Below are positions 6,455 to 9,491 of a stretch of 9,491 nucleotides of DNA, piece by piece. The DNA lies in contig JARCRR010000182.1 in assembly GCA_029850565.1 (NCBI GenBank), positions 1-9,491 on the forward strand, written 5' to 3'. Under the pieces are notes generated by a model, which worked only from the letters and a program-made list of their open reading frames with translations, searched no databases and was not told the origin of the DNA. This DNA comes from Gallionella sp. Lineage in GTDB: Bacteria > Pseudomonadota > Gammaproteobacteria > Burkholderiales > Gallionellaceae. The translations under genes and the position numbers were made by a program. Every line of letters starts with the position of its first letter. Positions within the stretch are counted from its first letter, which is position 1.

Positions 6455-7981
6455 CTACATCGAGGAAGCCGCCATCGCAAGATCGAGTTCCAACTGGTCT
6501 TCTTCCGGCTCGACTTCCTTGGCACTACCGTGACGAGCAGACTCGACCTCGTTCAGATATTCGGGCGTGATGTCGCCAGTGATGTAACAACCATCAAAGC
6601 AGGAGGTGTCGAACACCCTCAATGCCGGATTGGCTTTGATGACCGCCGCCTTCAAATCATCCAAGTCCTGATAAATCAATCGATCAGCGCCGATCTCGTG
6701 ACAGATCTGCTCATCGGTACGGCCGGTGGCGATCAGTTCACGGCGCGACGGCATATCGATGCCGTACACGTTGGGGAATTTCACAGGAGGCGCAGCAGAG
6801 GCGAAGAACACTTTGCGCGCACCGGCATCACGCGCCATCTGCACGATCTCGCGGCTGGTCGTGCCGCGCACGATGGAGTCATCCACCAGCAACACGTTCT
6901 TGTCCTTGAACTCCATGCCGATAGCGTTGAGTTTTTGGCGCACCGATTTCTTGCGCATCGCCTGTCCCGGCATGATGAAGGTGCGGCCGATGTAGCGGTT
7001 CTTCACGAAACCTTCGCGGAACGGGATGCCGAGATGATTCGCCAATTGCAAGGCGCTCGGGCGGCTGGAGTCAGGGATGGGGATGACCACATCAATGCCG
7101 TGATCCTTCCACTCGCGTTTGAGTTTTTCCGCCAGATACTCGCCCATGTACAAACGTGTCGCATAGACAGAGATGCCATCCATCACTGAATCGGGGCGTG
7201 CGAAGTAGACATACTCGAAGATGCACGGATTGAGTTGCGGTTTGTCTGCGCATTGCTGGCTGTGGAAGTTCGCGTGCAGGTCGATGAACACCGCTTCGCC
7301 CGGTGCGATGTCACGCAGGAATTTGAAGCCTAGTGTGTCCAGCGCAACCGATTCCGACGCGACCAGATACTCGACGCCCGCATCCGTTTGATTGCTACCC
7401 ACCACCAATGGACGGATACCGTGCGGATCGCGGAAGGCGATCAATCCGTAACCGGAGATCATCGCCACCACCGCATATGCGCCCTTCACGCGACGATGCA
7501 CGCCTGCGATGGCGGCGAATATCTTTTGCGGGTCGAGCTTGTAACCGGTGGCGGTGGCTTGCAGCTCATGCGCCAGCACATTGAGTAGCACTTCCGAATC
7601 GGAACCGGTATTGATGTGACGCAAGTCTTGCTGGTACATCACTTTGCGCAGTTCGTCGGTATTGGTCAGATTGCCGTTGTGGCCGAGCACGATACCGAAC
7701 GGCGAGTTCACATAGAACGGTTGCGCCTCGTTGTGATCGACCGAAGAACCTGCGGTTGGGTAGCGTACATGCGCGATACCGGCATTGCCTTTGAGAGCGC
7801 GCATGTTGCGTGTGCGGAACACGTCGCGCACCAAGCCGTTGCCCTTATGCAAATTAAACGTTCTGCCTTCCAAGGTGGCGATGCCCGCCGCGTCCTGCCC
7901 GCGATGTTGTAGCACTTGCAAACCGTCATACAACAACTGGTTCACCGGTGTGTTCGAAATCACTCCAAGAATGCCGCACAT
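6455..7981 (-). CDS. purF: Amidophosphoribosyltransferase
   Basis: PurF makes 5-phosphoribosylamine from PRPP and glutamine, the first committed step of purine synthesis, in the cytoplasm. It has 508 residues (E. coli 505). The glutamine-amidotransferase nucleophile is C2 in MCGILG, so there is no propeptide and the enzyme is of the E. coli type rather than the Fe-S Bacillus type. Glutaminase motifs follow: R73 in HVRYPTAG, N102-G103 in GHNGN, and D128 in TGSDSE. The PRPP loop is VDDSIVRGTTS with D367-D368. The C-terminus is a short acidic tail of the kind seen in family members. The ATG at 7981 is fixed by the need for C2; its Shine-Dalgarno (GGGAA) is weak. The gene lies 33 bp after cvpA, the classic cvpA-purF arrangement, and is followed by the SAM-II leader of metZ. 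No PurR-like operator was recognised. Confidence 0.98.
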   Translation of the reverse strand: MCGILGVISNTPVNQLLYDGLQVLQHRGQDAAGIATLEGRTFNLHKGNGLVRDVFRTRNMRALKGNAGIAHVRYPTAGSSVDHNEAQPFYVNSPFGIVLGHNGNLTNTDELRKVMYQQDLRHINTGSDSEVLLNVLAHELQATATGYKLDPQKIFAAIAGVHRRVKGAYAVVAMISGYGLIAFRDPHGIRPLVVGSNQTDAGVEYLVASESVALDTLGFKFLRDIAPGEAVFIDLHANFHSQQCADKPQLNPCIFEYVYFARPDSVMDGISVYATRLYMGEYLAEKLKREWKDHGIDVVIPIPDSSRPSALQLANHLGIPFREGFVKNRYIGRTFIMPGQAMRKKSVRQKLNAIGMEFKDKNVLLVDDSIVRGTTSREIVQMARDAGARKVFFASAAPPVKFPNVYGIDMPSRRELIATGRTDEQICHEIGADRLIYQDLDDLKAAVIKANPALRVFDTSCFDGCYITGDITPEYLNEVESARHGSAKEVEPEEDQLELDLAMAASSM

Positions 7982-8014
7982 ATTCGTTCCCGTTTTTTCG
8001 TGAGATTGTTCTGA

Positions 8015-8494
8015 CTAATTCCGTAATGCGCCTTCGGGCACATAGTTCTTTGCGTAAAGCGCGGCATCCAACAATGGCTTGCTCGACCACGCATTTTTCC
8101 ACCAAGTTTCTTGCGGCAGTTTGGTCAACCCGCCCAGCCAGACCAATGCCAGTACGACCAATACACCGCGCAATGTTCCAAATATCGCACCGAACTTGCC
8201 GTCCATTCCGGACAGTCCGGCGAACTTCGCCAGTTTCGCCATGAACCAAGCCGAGATGGAAGCGATGATCAGCGTCACGATGAACACGGCTGCGAATGCC
8301 ACAGAAGCACGCAAACTGACCGAGCCGACCGCATCAGGGATGTAGGGGATCAATTGTGCCGAGAACGACACCGCGACCACATACGCCACACCCCACCCGA
8401 TCAACGAGAACAACTCGTACATAAAACCGCGCCACCAGCCCAGCAATGCCGAAAGCGCGATGACGATGATAACGGCGATATCGAACCCGGTCAT
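8015..8494 (-). CDS. cvpA: CvpA family membrane protein
   Basis: This inner-membrane protein has 159 residues (E. coli CvpA 162). CvpA is needed for colicin V production in E. coli; its molecular role is unclear, with links to envelope and bile-salt stress. Four hydrophobic segments are visible at about residues 4-20, 28-46, 62-84 and 103-122. WWRGFMYELFSLIGW between the first two is the family signature, and GLSGMDGKFGAIFGTLRG precedes the last. The ATG at 8494 lies 6 bp after the dedD stop, and its weak Shine-Dalgarno (GGAA) is within the end of dedD, so the two are probably translated in sequence. Position between dedD and purF supports the name. Confidence 0.93.
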   Translation of the reverse strand: MTGFDIAVIIVIALSALLGWWRGFMYELFSLIGWGVAYVVAVSFSAQLIPYIPDAVGSVSLRASVAFAAVFIVTLIIASISAWFMAKLAKFAGLSGMDGKFGAIFGTLRGVLVVLALVWLGGLTKLPQETWWKNAWSSKPLLDAALYAKNYVPEGALRN

Positions 8495-8500
8495 CGGGCT

Positions 8501-9127
8501 TTATTCCAGATTGACCACGTTTGGATGTAGCCCCAATTTTTCCAGCTTTGCCTTGATCTTGTCTGCGGCCTCACGCGTCGGATAACTTCCCACACGCACG
8601 CGCACCATGTTGCCCGCCTTCTCTGTATAGACATGGAAGCCTTCTTTGCCCAGCTTGGCATTCATCTGCTTGGCGGCATCCGCATTGGAATAGGCACCGA
8701 CCTGTACCACCCAGCCTGTCTTGGGCGTAGGTTTGGCCTCGACTTTGGGTTTCGCTTCCGCTTTAGGTTTAGCCTCGACCTTTGGCTTGGCTTCCATCTT
8801 GGGTGCTGGCGCGACTGGCTCGGCACTCACCGCAGATACGACAACAGGTGATACCACAGGCTCGGCTACAGGAGCAGCACTGACCGCCGAGACCGCTACA
8901 GTTTCGGCAACGGGAGCACTGGCTGCTTGCGGAACAAGAGGCGCCACTTTGTCCTTATCGGGGATACGCAACTCGATGTCGTTGGCCGTGGTCGGAGAAG
9001 GTTCATCATCGAACACCATGGGCAAGAAGATCACAATGGCAAGCACCAAGGCCACCGCACCGATCAGGCGGCGGCGCGCCTGACGTTTCAGGTTGGATTC
9101 TTCTTCTGTTGAAATGTGTTTTGCCAT
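8501..9127 (-). CDS. dedD: SPOR-domain cell division protein, DedD type
   Basis: This 208-residue single-pass inner-membrane protein has a cytoplasmic basic N-terminus (1-20), a membrane helix at about 21-39, an Ala/Pro/Val linker (about 42-108), a KPKVEA-type repeat (about 109-135) and a C-terminal periplasmic SPOR domain (137-208, WVVQVGAYSNADAAKQMNAK then RVRVGSYPTREAADKIKAKL). SPOR domains bind denuded peptidoglycan glycan strands at the division septum, and DedD supports constriction. The name rests on architecture plus position between folC and cvpA. The ATG at 9127 lies 18 bp after the folC stop and has no clear Shine-Dalgarno, suggesting coupling to folC. A role other than division cannot be excluded from sequence alone. 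Confidence 0.88.
   Translation of the reverse strand: MAKHISTEEESNLKRQARRRLIGAVALVLAIVIFLPMVFDDEPSPTTANDIELRIPDKDKVAPLVPQAASAPVAETVAVSAVSAAPVAEPVVSPVVVSAVSAEPVAPAPKMEAKPKVEAKPKAEAKPKVEAKPTPKTGWVVQVGAYSNADAAKQMNAKLGKEGFHVYTEKAGNMVRVRVGSYPTREAADKIKAKLEKLGLHPNVVNLE
8736..8807 (-). repeat. Degenerate 18-bp tandem repeat in the dedD linker
   Basis: Four imperfect 18-bp units (8736-8753, 8754-8771, 8772-8789, 8790-8807) encode alternating Lys/Pro and Val-Glu-Ala-type hexapeptides between the membrane anchor and the SPOR domain. Such repeats make an extended, charged spacer and often vary in copy number between strains. A second, protein-level repeat (VSAVSAxPVA, twice) lies at about residues 79-106. 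Confidence 0.75.
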
Positions 9128-9145
9128 TGCGAAATATCGGGAAGG

Positions 9146-9491
9146 TCAACTACTGCGCAAGCCGCGCGTCTGCATCACTTCCGCCACCGTATAGAATGAT
9201 CCGAAGGCCGCGATTCTACACTCTCGACACGGTGCGCGTAAGCGTCCAGTGCGGGAGAGAGTGTCGGGCGACTGCTCCCGCAAACGGCTGCTTTGCAGTA
9301 ACGTGTCGCAGTCGCCATTTTCGCCTGCGCGTTTGCTCGCCTCATGCAGTGACTCGGCGATGGAATCGCAGACCACCACCTCCCCACGCACCCCACTATT
9401 CTTGAGGATTTGCGCCAGCTCGGCGGCAGTCGCCCCGCGCGGCGCGTCTATGCCCGCCACCAGCCACACATCGATCTGTGCATCCAGCGCC
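9146..9491 (-). CDS. folC: Dihydrofolate synthase / folylpolyglutamate synthase, C-terminal part
   Basis: Only the last 114 codons are present; the 5' part lies beyond the right edge. FolC adds glutamate to dihydropteroate and to folates in the cytoplasm. The visible part belongs to the C-terminal Rossmann-like domain. WLVAGIDAPRGATAAELAQI matches the family's WYLA...PRGA segment, SIAESLHEASKRAG the following helix, and FGSFYTVAEVM the last conserved motif (CGSFHTVAHVM in E. coli). Between the last two lies a block of 31 residues (codons at 9310-9218) that is absent from E. coli and rich in Arg, Ser and Leu; its DNA is packed with inverted repeats. The frame stays open through it to the TGA at 9148, so the gene is probably functional. 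It is the first visible gene of the folC-dedD-cvpA-purF series. Confidence 0.9.
   Translation of the reverse strand, partial: ALDAQIDVWLVAGIDAPRGATAAELAQILKNSGVRGEVVVCDSIAESLHEASKRAGENGDCDTLLQSSRLREQSPDTLSRTGRLRAPCRECRIAAFGSFYTVAEVMQTRGLRSS
9218..9316. repeat. Palindrome-rich in-frame insertion within folC
   Basis: Five perfect inverted repeats overlap in about 100 bp: ACACTCTC/GAGAGTGT (9218-9225, 9257-9264), GCGGGAG/CTCCCGC (9251-9257, 9275-9281), GGCGACTGC/GCAGTCGCC (9267-9275, 9308-9316), CGACACG/CGTGTCG (9225-9231, 9302-9308) and CTGC-TTT-GCAG (9288-9298). Together they could form branched or alternative hairpins. The span 9218-9310 equals 93 bp, 31 whole codons, and corresponds to the extra residues in FolC; removing it would join ENGD directly to RIAAFGSF, as expected for the family. 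This resembles the small palindromic elements that insert in frame into genes, such as Rickettsia palindromic elements. No second copy was seen in the window. Confidence 0.6.

Overview
The window is chromosomal core-genome DNA from a betaproteobacterium, most likely of the Gallionellales/Nitrosomonadales group (Sideroxydans- or Gallionella-like). Three things point there: the gene order folC-dedD-cvpA-purF-metZ, the cluster pncC-recA-recX-alaS, and above all a perfect GAACGAACGTTC site in front of recA. That site is the non-canonical LexA box described for this branch, in place of the usual CTGT-N8-ACAG. All ten genes lie on the minus strand, so transcription runs from the high coordinates to the low ones.

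Right part (9491 to 6455): the 3' end of folC (folate polyglutamylation), dedD (SPOR-domain division protein), cvpA (membrane protein) and purF (first committed step of purine synthesis) are packed with gaps of 6 to 33 bp and look like one operon. Near its C-terminus folC carries an in-frame block of about 93 bp, full of overlapping inverted repeats, that the family does not normally have.

Middle part (6454 to 4652): the 142-bp purF-metZ gap holds a complete regulatory leader. It contains a promoter candidate, a SAM-II (SAM-alpha) riboswitch aptamer starting almost at the predicted transcript start, and a Rho-independent terminator whose T-tract abuts the metZ ribosome binding site. metZ (homocysteine synthesis by direct sulfhydrylation) is followed, with a one-base stop/start overlap, by pncC (NMN deamidase), so pncC is probably co-regulated with methionine synthesis.

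Left part (4651 to 1): recA has its own LexA-controlled promoter starting 9 bp after pncC. recX overlaps the end of recA. alaS follows after 92 bp with its own extended -10 promoter candidate. Last is the first 75 codons of a response-regulator receiver protein that runs off the left edge.

Most genes are ordinary housekeeping genes. The items of real interest are the riboswitch/terminator leader, the atypical LexA operator, the palindromic in-frame insertion in folC, and the start-codon problem of recX. No mobile element, CRISPR array, tRNA or rRNA gene was seen.
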